From contig NZ_JAFMZQ010000001.1 of assembly GCF_024436415.1 (NCBI RefSeq), positions 558,001-622,000 on the forward strand: 64,000 bases of DNA. The letters run 5' to 3'. This stretch comes from Pedobacter deserti (GTDB lineage Bacteria > Bacteroidota > Bacteroidia > Sphingobacteriales > Sphingobacteriaceae). The notes below the pieces were generated by a model. The model was not told where the DNA came from. It saw nothing but the letters and a program-made list of their open reading frames with translations, and ran no database searches. This document shows, piece by piece, positions 42,595-52,393 of this stretch; positions within the stretch are counted from its first letter, which is position 1, and every line of letters starts with the position of its first letter. Both the position numbers and the translations under genes were made by a program.

Positions 42595-45500
42595 GTGAAT
42601 ATCCGCGACCTCATTAACAGATACAAGACGGACAGCAGGGTAGAGTCCCTTGCAAAGTCATTGAATACAGGCAAGGGGACAAAAGTTCAAATGCGTGGTT
42701 TGGTCGGGTCATCAGACGTCGTTGTTGCTGTCGCCAGCTATTTCCTGCTGCATAAACCCATGCTCTTTGTTTTGCCCGACAGGGAAGAGGCAGCCTACTT
42801 CCAATCAGATCTGGAGAGTATACTCGATAACGAAGTGCTGCTGTTTCCATCCTCATTTCGTAAAGCATTTGAATTCACCCAGGTTGATACGGCAAACGTG
42901 CTGGCCCGGGCAGAAGTGCTCAACGAGCTCAACCATCATTCCGAATACGGACGCATGGTGGTCACCTACCCCGAAGCATTGGCGGAAAAGGTTATAAACC
43001 GGTCAGTACTTGAAAAAAACACACTTGAGATTAGCCTTGGCGCCAAACTCGGCATAGACTTCATAAATGAATTTCTGATAGATTACGATTTTGAAAGAAC
43101 CGATTTCGTCTATGAACCCGGACAATTTTCTATAAGAGGTGGTATTGTAGACATATTTTCTTTCTCCCATGATCTTCCCTATCGTGTCGAATTTTTCGGC
43201 GATGAAGTGGAAAGCATAAGAACATTCGACATAGAGAGCCAATTGTCTGTGGAGGACGTTAATCTGCTTACGATCATTCCAAACGTCCAGTCCAAATATC
43301 TTACCGAGAACAACATCAGTCTGTTGGATTATATCGATTCTGACACGCAACTTTGGTTCAAAGACGTGGAATTTACGCTCGACATCACGAAGTCCGGATA
43401 CAAGAAAGCTGTAGAGCTTTGGAAAGCACTTCCCAGTAAAGAAAAACAGGAAAACGCCGACTGGATTGATCCGAAATTCGCTTTTTCAGACGAAAAGATG
43501 CTGGCTGACACGCTGCAGGATTTCACATTGATCGAGTTTGGAAAACAGTTCTTTTATAAAACTGAACATCTCCTCAATTTCGAAACAAGGCCTCAACCAT
43601 CTTTCAACAAAGATTTCTCACTGCTTATTCACAACCTGAAAGCAAACGAAAAAGAAGGCGTTCACAATTTCATATTCAGCGCTTCATCCAAACAAACAGA
43701 GCGATTGTATGCCATTCTGGATGATATCGACAAAACAGCACGGTTTACGCCGGTAAATATCTCTCTGAGGGAGGGCTTTATCGATGCTGGTCAACATGTT
43801 GCGTTTTATACCGATCATCAGATTTTCGACCGCTTTTATAAATATAAGCTAAAGAGAGGCTACCAGCGAAGTCAGGCGATCACCTTGAAAGAGCTACGCG
43901 ATCTCAAACCTGGCGACTATGTCACCCATATCGATCACGGAATCGGAAAATACGCTGGGCTGGAAAAAGTAGATGTAAACGGAAAGACACAGGAAATGAT
44001 CCGGCTTGTTTATGCCGATAATGATCTTTTGTATGTGAATATCAATTCCCTGAACCGGATTGCCAAATACACCGGCAAAGACGGCACGGCTCCCAAAATG
44101 AATAAGCTTGGGACGGAAGCCTGGGACAAGCTGAAGAAAACAACAAAAAAAAAAGTTAAAGACATTGCGCGCGACCTGATCAAGCTCTATGCCATGCGCA
44201 AAGCTCAGATCGGTACCGCTTTCGCTCCCGATGGCTTTTTGGAGACAGAGCTTGAGGCCTCGTTTATTTATGAGGATACCCCCGACCAGGTAAAGGCCAC
44301 GAGCGACGTCAAAAGGGATATGGAAGCCCCGCATCCTATGGACCGGTTGGTATGTGGCGATGTAGGTTTCGGCAAAACCGAAATAGCCATTCGTGCGGCT
44401 TTCAAAGCCGTTGCAAACGGCAAGCAGGCAGCAGTACTTGTCCCCACCACAATTCTGGCGCTCCAGCACTTCAAAACGTTTTCAAGCCGCTTAAAAGACT
44501 TTCCCTGTAAAGTCGATTATATAAATCGCTTTAAAACCAGCAAACAGATTAAAGACACGCTGAAGGAAGTTTCAGAAGGAAAGGTTGATATTATCATTGG
44601 CACGCACCGACTCTTAAGTAAGGATGTGAAATTTAAGGACCTTGGCATTATGATTATCGATGAGGAACAGAAATTCGGTGTCTCCTCAAAGGAAAAACTG
44701 AGGGCGTTACGAGTCAATGTAGACACACTTACGCTTACTGCTACGCCCATTCCCCGTACGCTTCACTTCTCCCTGATGGGCGCCAGGGATCTTTCCATTA
44801 TGAGTACGCCACCGCCAAACCGGCAGGCGGTAAATACTGAACTGCACGTATTCAATGATAAACTGATCCAGGAGGCGGTCCAGTACGAGCTTGACCGTGG
44901 CGGACAGGTATTTTTCATCCACAACCGGGTAAACGACCTGCCCCAGCTTGGCGGGTTAATACATCGACTGGTACCCAAGGCGCGCATAGGTATTGCTCAT
45001 GGTCAGCTTGATGGCGACCAGCTTGAAGATGTTATGCTCGACTTCATAAACGGAGAAAAAGATGTACTTGTAGCAACTACAATCATCGAAGCAGGCCTCG
45101 ATATTCCCAACGCGAACACCATCATCATTAATCATGCACATATGTTTGGGTTAAGCGATCTGCACCAGATGCGTGGTCGTGTGGGCCGTTCCAATAAGAA
45201 AGCATTCTGCTATCTGCTTAGTCCTCCGCTCAGCACACTAACCTCTGAAGCACGAAAACGCCTCAGCGCCATTGAAGAGTTTTCCGATCTGGGCAGTGGT
45301 TTCAATATCGCTATGCGCGATCTGGATATCCGCGGCAGCGGTAACCTTCTGGGAGCAGAACAAAGTGGTTTTATTGCCGAAATCGGATTTGAGATGTATC
45401 ACAAAATACTCGACGAAGCCATACAGGAATTAAAGGACGATGAATTTAAAGACCTGTTCAAAGATCAGCCGGAAAAACCGTTTGTAACCTTCACTCAAAT

Positions 45501-45936
45501 AGATACTGATCTGGAGTTATACATTCCAGACAACTATGTAACCAACATCACTGAGCGGTATAATCTGTATACAGAACTATCGAAGATAGAGGATAACACA
45601 CAGCTGGAAGCCTTTGAAAAATCCCTGCGCGACAGATTTGGTCCGGTTCCGAAGCAGGTACAAACCATGCTTAGCGTATTACGTTTACAATGGGTGGCTA
45701 AAAAACTTGCCTTTGAAAAAATAACGTTCAAAAAAGGAATATTACGTGGTTACTTTGTGTCAGATAAGCAATCACCTTTTTTTGATTCCAATACATTCAA
45801 TAAGATTCTGCACTTTGCGCAGATGCATCCCAGACTATGCAATCTTAAAGAAGTTAAAGACAGTTTGCGCATCGCTTTTGATAACTTAAACACAGTAGAC
45901 GAAGCAGTTGAAATGCTCGAAATGGTATTGCATTAA
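42595..45936 (+). CDS. mfd: Transcription-repair coupling factor Mfd
   Basis: DNA translocase that removes stalled RNA polymerase and recruits UvrA; 1113 aa from a GTG at 42595. The UvrB-homology region (FVLPDREEAAYFQSDLES, RGGIVDIFSFS) is followed by the RNA-polymerase-interacting domain (LKPGDYVTHIDHGIGKYAGL). The RecG-like motor follows, with Walker A GDVGFGKTEIAIRAA, DEEQ motif (IIDEEQKFG), TATPIPRTL, and MRGRVGRS. A TRCF C-terminal domain closes the protein. The N-terminus is shorter than in E. coli, as usual for Bacteroidota. Confidence 0.97.
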   Translation: MNIRDLINRYKTDSRVESLAKSLNTGKGTKVQMRGLVGSSDVVVAVASYFLLHKPMLFVLPDREEAAYFQSDLESILDNEVLLFPSSFRKAFEFTQVDTANVLARAEVLNELNHHSEYGRMVVTYPEALAEKVINRSVLEKNTLEISLGAKLGIDFINEFLIDYDFERTDFVYEPGQFSIRGGIVDIFSFSHDLPYRVEFFGDEVESIRTFDIESQLSVEDVNLLTIIPNVQSKYLTENNISLLDYIDSDTQLWFKDVEFTLDITKSGYKKAVELWKALPSKEKQENADWIDPKFAFSDEKMLADTLQDFTLIEFGKQFFYKTEHLLNFETRPQPSFNKDFSLLIHNLKANEKEGVHNFIFSASSKQTERLYAILDDIDKTARFTPVNISLREGFIDAGQHVAFYTDHQIFDRFYKYKLKRGYQRSQAITLKELRDLKPGDYVTHIDHGIGKYAGLEKVDVNGKTQEMIRLVYADNDLLYVNINSLNRIAKYTGKDGTAPKMNKLGTEAWDKLKKTTKKKVKDIARDLIKLYAMRKAQIGTAFAPDGFLETELEASFIYEDTPDQVKATSDVKRDMEAPHPMDRLVCGDVGFGKTEIAIRAAFKAVANGKQAAVLVPTTILALQHFKTFSSRLKDFPCKVDYINRFKTSKQIKDTLKEVSEGKVDIIIGTHRLLSKDVKFKDLGIMIIDEEQKFGVSSKEKLRALRVNVDTLTLTATPIPRTLHFSLMGARDLSIMSTPPPNRQAVNTELHVFNDKLIQEAVQYELDRGGQVFFIHNRVNDLPQLGGLIHRLVPKARIGIAHGQLDGDQLEDVMLDFINGEKDVLVATTIIEAGLDIPNANTIIINHAHMFGLSDLHQMRGRVGRSNKKAFCYLLSPPLSTLTSEARKRLSAIEEFSDLGSGFNIAMRDLDIRGSGNLLGAEQSGFIAEIGFEMYHKILDEAIQELKDDEFKDLFKDQPEKPFVTFTQIDTDLELYIPDNYVTNITERYNLYTELSKIEDNTQLEAFEKSLRDRFGPVPKQVQTMLSVLRLQWVAKKLAFEKITFKKGILRGYFVSDKQSPFFDSNTFNKILHFAQMHPRLCNLKEVKDSLRIAFDNLNTVDEAVEMLEMVLH

Positions 45937-45951
45937 AGAAACCTGAGACTC

Positions 45952-47208
45952 ATGGCCAAAGCAAAAAAGAAGTATAACCCAGCAGAAGCCAAAGCGCAGG
46001 CCATGCGACACAAGAAGCGTTTTATGGAGCGCATCGCCTACATGTGCGACATGCTTGCGGGTCCGGGCATATTTAAAAAATTCCCCCCCGCAGCGCTTGA
46101 ACAAATATATGAATCCAGATACCCGGTCCTTAAAGCCAAGGCCGCACCCGGGTCAGATATGTCCAAGTCCCTCGTTATACAGTTTAACAAACTCATGAAC
46201 AGGTTTATGGAAGATCAGTTCATTGGGCTTACCAACGGGAACAAAGTACCGTTAAACCTGCTTTTCTCCGAAGGGCTGATTCTTATCAACTACGTATCGG
46301 TCATGTCCGACAATTACTTTGCACATGCCGATCAGGTCCGCGAATCGCTTAGTGACTATTTTCCCGAAACAGAAAGCCACGATTTGATCATGGATATGAT
46401 GGCGACACTTATGCAGGATGTAACACTCTTTTTGAGCGATTATAACCGAAGTATCATTAAGGCCGACATTAATCAGACAGCGGCCTGCAATATGCTCAGC
46501 CAGCATAATGACATCATGATCCATGAGTTCAAAACAGAAAAGAGCAGTATGATCATCGACGGAGAAAAACGCGTCGTATACCGTCTCGGATGGGTCGACC
46601 CAGAACTTAAGCAGGTATGGTCAAAAATAAAGCCTTCTCAGCTAGGATTTCAATCGCGGGGCATCGACATGCCGCTCGATGTATACATCCAGCAGCACGC
46701 TTTAAACAGGCTTCAGGAACGAATTGACATCACCCCTGGTATCATGCATTCTATCGTATTTCTAACCTTTGAGCAAGATGATATCGAGTACCACCGGGAA
46801 AACTCCCGAAGCCTGGTACCATTTTACATATCAGATGAAAAAGTGGGTTACCTGCTGGTTACATTAGACGATAATCGATTTATTATCCGCACATTCCTGT
46901 TCCTGACGAATGACAACACCCCGGAAGGACGGAAACTGCAAAAGCTTATAGACCTCGAGAAGGAAGACAAAAAACATTTGATGATAGATAAACTGTCGAC
47001 CTTCAACGCCTATCATATCCATCAGAACGAAAAGCTGAGCAAACTATTTACTGATGCCGGTTGCGGTTCACTGCTTAAGCTAAGCCACCTGCAGGAGTTT
47101 AGCCAGCACGAAATAAGCGACAAGGACCCTGAATCCATATTGAAATACCTGGCAGATGCCGAATATTTTACCGGACAGGCTGCACACCCGCATGAATCTA
47201 GTTTATAA
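45952..47208 (+). CDS. Hypothetical protein, 418 aa, downstream of mfd
   Basis: Not recognised. The N-terminus is very basic (MAKAKKKYNPAEAKAQAM). The middle is helical (SDMSKSLVIQFNKLMNRFMEDQF, LIMDMMATLMQDVTLFL). Residues about 240-330 contain IQQHALNRLQERIDI and DDNRFIIRTFLFLTN, whose HALxRxxER pattern recalls DUF4258-like or RelE/BrnT-fold domains. No signal peptide. It follows mfd by 15 bp, so is probably co-expressed, and overlaps the convergent cdsA end by 11 bp. Confidence 0.7.
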   Translation: MAKAKKKYNPAEAKAQAMRHKKRFMERIAYMCDMLAGPGIFKKFPPAALEQIYESRYPVLKAKAAPGSDMSKSLVIQFNKLMNRFMEDQFIGLTNGNKVPLNLLFSEGLILINYVSVMSDNYFAHADQVRESLSDYFPETESHDLIMDMMATLMQDVTLFLSDYNRSIIKADINQTAACNMLSQHNDIMIHEFKTEKSSMIIDGEKRVVYRLGWVDPELKQVWSKIKPSQLGFQSRGIDMPLDVYIQQHALNRLQERIDITPGIMHSIVFLTFEQDDIEYHRENSRSLVPFYISDEKVGYLLVTLDDNRFIIRTFLFLTNDNTPEGRKLQKLIDLEKEDKKHLMIDKLSTFNAYHIHQNEKLSKLFTDAGCGSLLKLSHLQEFSQHEISDKDPESILKYLADAEYFTGQAAHPHESSL

Positions 47209-48007
47209 TCAGATACAGATAGGCATACACCACCGGTGCGGCGATTAATAACCCATCGAAACGATCAAGCACTCCACCATGACCGGGCAGTAAAGATCCC
47301 GAATCTTTTGCGTTCAGACTTCTCTTCAGCATCGACTCCACCAGATCACCCAGCGTTCCAAAACAAACGATTAAAAAGGCCATTCCGGCCCATACAAGTA
47401 AACTTATCTCGGTAAACCAAAGTGATATACCATAGGAAACCAGCAGGCTCGTCAGCATTCCGCCGCCCAGTCCTTCCCAGGACTTCTTAGGAGAATGGCG
47501 CTCAAACAATCGCGTTTTGCCAAACTTAACACCAAACAGATAAGCGCCCGTGTCACTTGCCCACAGCATCAGTAAGAACGCAAGAGGCAGATGAAAACTG
47601 TAGGAATTCCCATTATACAAAAACCCCAGTGAGAAGAAGAAACAGAAGGGGATGGTTACATATATAAAGCCAACAAAAGTGTAAGAGATATTCGCAAAAG
47701 GGATTTTGGACTTTTTGTACAACTCCGTGATAAAAACTGAAAAAATCAGCGGTACCAGCAGGAAAAGGAATTTCGACTCAAATTTCAGGTAATGAAAGCC
47801 CGCCGTCATTAAGAAAATAAGTGCCGCTGCCACCAGTGCAACATTCCTGTGCGGCCTGATGCCAGACGTTTTTATCAGCTTAAAAAATTCCAGCAGTGCT
47901 GCCAGACTTAGCAACAAATAAAACACCGTAAACGTATAGCCACCCAGCAGGATAGAGCCCAGCATGACGATCGTAAAAAAAAATGCAGTAATTGCCCGTG
48001 TTTTCAT
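47198..48007 (-). CDS. cdsA: Phosphatidate cytidylyltransferase
   Basis: Makes CDP-diacylglycerol, the precursor of phospholipids; 269 aa with about seven or eight membrane helices. The CDS signature is SWEGLGGGMLTSLL followed by GTLGDLVESMLKRSLNAKDSGSLLPGHGGVLDRFDG (with its conserved KD and LDRFD). Its start overlaps the CPBP protease stop by 4 bp. It works upstream of psd, encoded about 19 kb away. Confidence 0.95.
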   Translation of the reverse strand: MKTRAITAFFFTIVMLGSILLGGYTFTVFYLLLSLAALLEFFKLIKTSGIRPHRNVALVAAALIFLMTAGFHYLKFESKFLFLLVPLIFSVFITELYKKSKIPFANISYTFVGFIYVTIPFCFFFSLGFLYNGNSYSFHLPLAFLLMLWASDTGAYLFGVKFGKTRLFERHSPKKSWEGLGGGMLTSLLVSYGISLWFTEISLLVWAGMAFLIVCFGTLGDLVESMLKRSLNAKDSGSLLPGHGGVLDRFDGLLIAAPVVYAYLYLIIN

Positions 48008-48915
48008 TTGGCTTGTTTTTTAAAGTAGCGGAATGCAGCTATCGTCAGCACAAAGCTTACCACATATGCATACCAGGTAAATTGAGGAGTGCTCACTGAA
48101 TCTTCCGATAATGGTATATTTTTTTGCTGCATATACCAGGCCGCCAATACCGCGTAGGCATTATTCAAGCCGTGCGCAACAATGGCATACCACAAACTTC
48201 CGCTCCAGAAGTACAGATATCCAAAGGCTGCACCAAGCAGCATACGTGGAACAAAGCCATAAAACTGCACATGGATTGCACTAAACAATATTGCTGAAAG
48301 CCATATCGCCACATGTATATTGCTAAAAAACCTCCCGAAAATGCGCTGCACGGCGCCCCGGAACATCAATTCTTCCGCAACGGCAGGCAGCAGGGCTATC
48401 ATGAAAAGATTGATCAACAGATCCTTTACAGACGCCATTTTCAGCAAAATCAGCGTGGTACGCATGTTTTCGTCCTCCTTCATCCGTATCCAGCGTTCCA
48501 AATCCTGCAAGAAATAGGGCAATACCATTTTCTGGTTTGCAATGGCTACCCATTCCATAAAGGGCATCGACACAAGTACAATTCCAAACACCATAGCAAA
48601 CAGTCGCAGTTGAAGCGGCTCAAAATGATACAAAGCATAAGGCGACCGCTTCTCTGTAAACGACAAAAGGAGCGGTGGGAAAAGGAAAAGGCCCACAGAA
48701 TTCGCGATAAGCAACAGCCGTAAACCAGGCAGGTATTCATTTTCTCCACTGGTCAGCAAAAGGGGGTTAGCCAGCATTTCCATGCCATACATTCCCACCA
48801 GCACAGCTATAGCAATTACCGACGAAACGACAAAGCCGATCAGCGCATAGGCAAGCAGCAGAACGATCTGAATATAGGGCGTATTCTCCGCTTTATCTTT
48901 TTGTATAAAATTCAT
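48004..48915 (-). CDS. CPBP-family intramembrane glutamic protease
   Basis: 303-aa polytopic protease of the Abi/CAAX family. Motif 1 is EELMFR (181-186), motif 2 includes FSAIHVQF (H215), and motif 3 is HGLNNAY. Targets unknown; members mature prenylated peptides or act in signalling. Divergent from dus across 48 bp that hold a perfect palindrome. Confidence 0.9.
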   Translation of the reverse strand: MNFIQKDKAENTPYIQIVLLLAYALIGFVVSSVIAIAVLVGMYGMEMLANPLLLTSGENEYLPGLRLLLIANSVGLFLFPPLLLSFTEKRSPYALYHFEPLQLRLFAMVFGIVLVSMPFMEWVAIANQKMVLPYFLQDLERWIRMKEDENMRTTLILLKMASVKDLLINLFMIALLPAVAEELMFRGAVQRIFGRFFSNIHVAIWLSAILFSAIHVQFYGFVPRMLLGAAFGYLYFWSGSLWYAIVAHGLNNAYAVLAAWYMQQKNIPLSEDSVSTPQFTWYAYVVSFVLTIAAFRYFKKQAK

Positions 48916-48923
48916 TATGCATA

Positions 48924-48943
48924 TTGAGTACCTTTGTACTCAA
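48924..48943. repeat. Perfect palindrome overlapping the dus -7 box
   Basis: TTGAGTAC (48924-48931), loop CTTT, GTACTCAA (48936-48943). It lies between the divergent CPBP protease and dus genes and covers the dus -7 box, the usual place for a repressor operator. Confidence 0.6.
48929..48936 (+). promoter_or_regulatory. TAnnTTTG -7 box for dus
   Basis: TACCTTTG, 27 bp upstream of the dus ATG at 48964 and embedded in the palindrome. Confidence 0.6.
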
Positions 48944-48963
48944 ATTTGGCTTGAAGATAGAAA

Positions 48964-49962
48964 ATGTCGGTAAAGATAGGAAATATAGATCTGGGTGAGT
49001 TCCCATTATTGCTCGCCCCGATGGAAGATGTGAGTGATCCGCCATTTCGTTTTGTCTGCAAACAGAACGGGGTAGATATGATGTATACCGAATTTATCTC
49101 GTCGGAGGGACTGATCCGGGATGCAGCGAAAAGTAAAGCTAAGCTGGACATATTTGAATACGAACGCCCTATCGGTATACAGATCTTCGGGAGTGAAATA
49201 GACCACATGCGCGAAGCTACCGAAATAGCTACCCTGGCCGGACCAGACCTGATGGATATAAACTATGGCTGCCCGGTTAAAAACGTTGCCTGTCGCGGAG
49301 CTGGTGCAAGCCTCCTTCAGGATATAGATAAAATGGTTAAGATGACCGACGCGGTAGTAAAGGCTACACATTTACCTGTTACCGTAAAGACCCGTTTGGG
49401 TTGGGATGACAACACCAAAAACGTTGAAGAAGTTGCGGAAAGACTTCAGGACATAGGCATCCAGGCGCTTACCATACATGGTAGAACCAGGGCCCAGCTC
49501 TACAAAGGGGAGGCAGACTGGACCCTTATAAGAAAGATAAAGCGGAATCCAAGAATCAAGATACCTATTTTTGGTAACGGAGATGTAGATAGCATCCAAA
49601 AGGCGGCAGACTGGCGCCTGGAATATGAAGTTGACGGAATCATGATCGGAAGAGCGGCTATCGGCTATCCCTGGATCTTCCGGGAAATACGCCATTTCTA
49701 CAACACTGGTCAGGTTCTTCCGCCACCCACTATCGAAGAGCGTATTTCTGTATGCCGTACACACTTCGAAAAATCTATCGAATGGAAAGGACCGCGGGTT
49801 GGAATATTTGAGATGAGAAGGCATTACGCCAACTATTTCAAAGGGCTGCCCGACTTTAAACCCTATCGCATGCAACTCGTCAAAGAAGAAGACATCAGCA
49901 CCATCCACAGCATTCTGGATGAAATCGCAGATAAATATCAGGAATCATGGTTACAGCAATAA
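48964..49962 (+). CDS. dusB: tRNA-dihydrouridine synthase (DusB type)
   Basis: FMN enzyme that reduces uridines in tRNA D-loops; 332 aa. TIM-barrel start PLLLAPMEDVSDPPFR, catalytic Cys103 in INYGCPVKNV, TVKTRLGWDD, LTIHGRTRAQLYKGEADW, and FGNGDVDS with GIMIGRAAIGYPWIF for phosphate binding. The 3' end overlaps apaG by 16 bp. Confidence 0.94.
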   Translation: MSVKIGNIDLGEFPLLLAPMEDVSDPPFRFVCKQNGVDMMYTEFISSEGLIRDAAKSKAKLDIFEYERPIGIQIFGSEIDHMREATEIATLAGPDLMDINYGCPVKNVACRGAGASLLQDIDKMVKMTDAVVKATHLPVTVKTRLGWDDNTKNVEEVAERLQDIGIQALTIHGRTRAQLYKGEADWTLIRKIKRNPRIKIPIFGNGDVDSIQKAADWRLEYEVDGIMIGRAAIGYPWIFREIRHFYNTGQVLPPPTIEERISVCRTHFEKSIEWKGPRVGIFEMRRHYANYFKGLPDFKPYRMQLVKEEDISTIHSILDEIADKYQESWLQQ

Positions 49963-50333
49963 CACAAGGCGTTAAGATTTCCGTTGAGACAACTTTTCAG
50001 GACGAATATTCGAGTCCGGAAGGAGAGCACTTTATGTTTGCTTATCGTATCACTATCGAAAATCTTACCGACCAAACCATCCAGCTCAAACGCCGCCAAT
50101 GGTTCATTTTCGACTCAAACGGGATGCAGAGAGAAGTAGAAGGCGAGGGGGTAGTAGGTTTACAACCGGTGCTTCAGCCAGGCAATAGCCACTCCTATGT
50201 TTCCGGATGCCATCTTACTACAGATATGGGAAGTATGAGAGGCAACTATCTGATGCATCGCTTCAGCGACGACACGGAGTTTATTGTTGAAATTCCCCAG
50301 TTCCAGCTGATCGTGCCTTACCGGCTCAACTAA
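49947..50333 (+). CDS. apaG: ApaG-family protein
   Basis: 128-aa single-domain protein with the ApaG fold (VKISVETTFQDEYSSPEGEHFMFAYRITIENLT, VVGLQPVLQPGNSHSYVSGC, DMGSMRGNYLM). The family is linked to Co2+/Mg2+ efflux phenotypes and Ap4A metabolism, but the biochemical role is unclear. Translationally coupled to dus by a 16-bp overlap. Confidence 0.93.
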   Translation: MVTAITQGVKISVETTFQDEYSSPEGEHFMFAYRITIENLTDQTIQLKRRQWFIFDSNGMQREVEGEGVVGLQPVLQPGNSHSYVSGCHLTTDMGSMRGNYLMHRFSDDTEFIVEIPQFQLIVPYRLN

Positions 50334-50337
50334 TCTC

Positions 50338-51033
50338 CTAGTCCCTGTTGCGGCCGAATAAAATAGACAGGTAATACAGCAGATTGGCCATTGCGCCTAA
50401 CGCCGCCACCACGTAAGTCATAGCCGCCCACCACAGTGCGTCCTTGGCCTGTACATGCTCCTGTGTAGTAGCTAAGACCCCACGATTCGATTTAAGCCAG
50501 TTTAGCGCCCGCCTGCTCGCATCAAATTCAACCGGCAGGGTAATTATGCTGAAGAGCGTAATCAGCGCCAGACCGGCCACACCAATAGCCAAAACAATAG
50601 GGTTAAAGGTAAAGGCTATTAAAAAGACCCCAATAATCAATACCCACTGAAGCAAATTCGACGTAATACTTACTATAGGGACCATACTGCTTCTCAAACT
50701 GAGCCACGCATAGCTTTTCGCATGCTGAACCGCGTGACCGCATTCATGCGCTGCTACTGCTGCCGCTGCAACACTTCGCCCGTAATAAACATCAGTACTT
50801 AAATTGACTGTTTTATTCTCAGGATTATAGTGATCAGACAACTGTCCGTCTGTGCTCATTACCTGTACATCAAAAATACCATGATCATGCAGCATCCGTT
50901 CCGCCACCTCTTTACCCGAAAACCCCGAATTCAATTGCATTTCCGCATACTGTGCAAACTTACTTTTAAATCGCCATTGCACGAACATGCTCAGAAGTAG
51001 AACCGGGATTATTAATATAAAATATGCTCCCAT
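50338..51033 (-). CDS. YugP-type membrane zinc metallopeptidase
   Basis: 231-aa inner membrane protein with HECGH (H96, E97, H100) in AAVAAHECGHAVQHAKSY and three or four hydrophobic helices. DUF-type 'zinc metallopeptidase' of the YugP family; NYLSTDVYYGRS-like NLSTDVYYGRSVAA is typical. Substrate unknown. Four bases separate its stop from the convergent apaG stop. Confidence 0.9.
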   Translation of the reverse strand: MGAYFILIIPVLLLSMFVQWRFKSKFAQYAEMQLNSGFSGKEVAERMLHDHGIFDVQVMSTDGQLSDHYNPENKTVNLSTDVYYGRSVAAAAVAAHECGHAVQHAKSYAWLSLRSSMVPIVSITSNLLQWVLIIGVFLIAFTFNPIVLAIGVAGLALITLFSIITLPVEFDASRRALNWLKSNRGVLATTQEHVQAKDALWWAAMTYVVAALGAMANLLYYLSILFGRNRD

Positions 51034-51169
51034 TGTCGTAGTGTATGTTTTTCAAAGAGTTACAAATCAAAAAGTATACCCGTTTCCCTGCCAAGCGGAA
51101 ATTTCTTTTAAAACTAATTTGATACTGATCCAAAATTACATTAGTATTACTTAAATATTTAGCATACTC

Positions 51170-52393
51170 ATGAACGTGATAATTGTATTGATCATAATAT
51201 TAGCAGCAAGTATCGTCCTGGTGTGGCGATACCTAGTTCTGCTAAAGGAAAAAAATAAGCTTACCGATGAACTTGCGCAGCTGCGCATCAGTCATTCTGA
51301 AAAGCATAACGAGCTTGTCAGGGCAGGGTATCAACTGGAACTTCAGAAAGAGAATCACATCCGCCAGGAAAGTTATATCAATGAACTTCAAAACCGTTTG
51401 AAAATGGAATTTGAGCATATAGCCAATAAGATACTTGACGATAAGGCATCCAGGTTCACCGAGCATAACAAATATCAGCTCGACCAGGTTCTGAATCCCC
51501 TAAAGCAGAACATCAAAGCTTTTGAAGAAAAAGTAGAAAAAGCCTACAAGAACGAATCAGATGAAAGAAACGTACTGAAAGGCGTCATTTCCCAGCTTAT
51601 GCTGCAAAGCAGGCAGATCCAGGAAGATGCAGCAAACCTCACAAAGGCGTTAAAGGGCGACAGCAAGAAACAGGGCAACTGGGGCGAAGTGATCCTGGAA
51701 AGGATACTGGAAAGCTCCGGACTCGTGAAAGACCGTGAATACCACATCCAGCACAGCCTGAAAACCGCAGACGGTTCTCGCTTCTATCCCGATGTAGTTA
51801 TAAACCTTCCTGATGAAAAACACATCATTATCGATGCAAAAGTATCCTTAGTGGCCTATGAGCGCCTGGTCAACGCAGATACGGATACGGAGCGGGAGAT
51901 ATATCTTAAACAACATCTTGCATCCATTAAAGCGCATATACAGGGACTATCAGCAAAGAATTATCAGGAACTTCAGCAAATCAACTCGCCGGATTTTGTC
52001 ATGCTTTTTATTCCCATAGAGTCCTCATTCGGAATTGCTGTCCAAAAAGATGCAGAAATTTTTAACTATGCATGGGAACAAAAAGTAGTCATTGTAAGTC
52101 CTTCCACACTGCTCGCCACCCTTCGAACCATTTCAAGTATATGGAAACAGGAGCGTCAAACACGAAATGTGCTGGAAATAGCCCGCTTAAGCGGTACCAT
52201 GTACGATAAATTCGTAGGCTTCCTTGCCGATATGGAAAACATCGGTAAAAACATCAGGCAAAGCCAGGATGCTTTTGATAAGGCGATGAATAAACTGTCT
52301 ACCGGCAATGGAAACCTCTCGGGCACCTCCGAAAAAATCAGACTTCTAGGCGCCAGGGCTACCAAACAGATAGACGGTAAATACCTGGATTAG
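51170..52393 (+). CDS. rmuC: DNA recombination protein RmuC
   Basis: Membrane-anchored protein linked to limiting recombination at inverted repeats; 407 aa. One N-terminal transmembrane helix (about 2-24), a long coiled coil (about 25-150), then the nuclease-like RmuC domain: KGDSKKQGNWGEVILERILESSGL, FYPDVVINLPDEKHIIIDAKVSL and IPIESSF. Its 3' end overlaps thiL by 4 bp. Confidence 0.95.
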   Translation: MNVIIVLIIILAASIVLVWRYLVLLKEKNKLTDELAQLRISHSEKHNELVRAGYQLELQKENHIRQESYINELQNRLKMEFEHIANKILDDKASRFTEHNKYQLDQVLNPLKQNIKAFEEKVEKAYKNESDERNVLKGVISQLMLQSRQIQEDAANLTKALKGDSKKQGNWGEVILERILESSGLVKDREYHIQHSLKTADGSRFYPDVVINLPDEKHIIIDAKVSLVAYERLVNADTDTEREIYLKQHLASIKAHIQGLSAKNYQELQQINSPDFVMLFIPIESSFGIAVQKDAEIFNYAWEQKVVIVSPSTLLATLRTISSIWKQERQTRNVLEIARLSGTMYDKFVGFLADMENIGKNIRQSQDAFDKAMNKLSTGNGNLSGTSEKIRLLGARATKQIDGKYLD

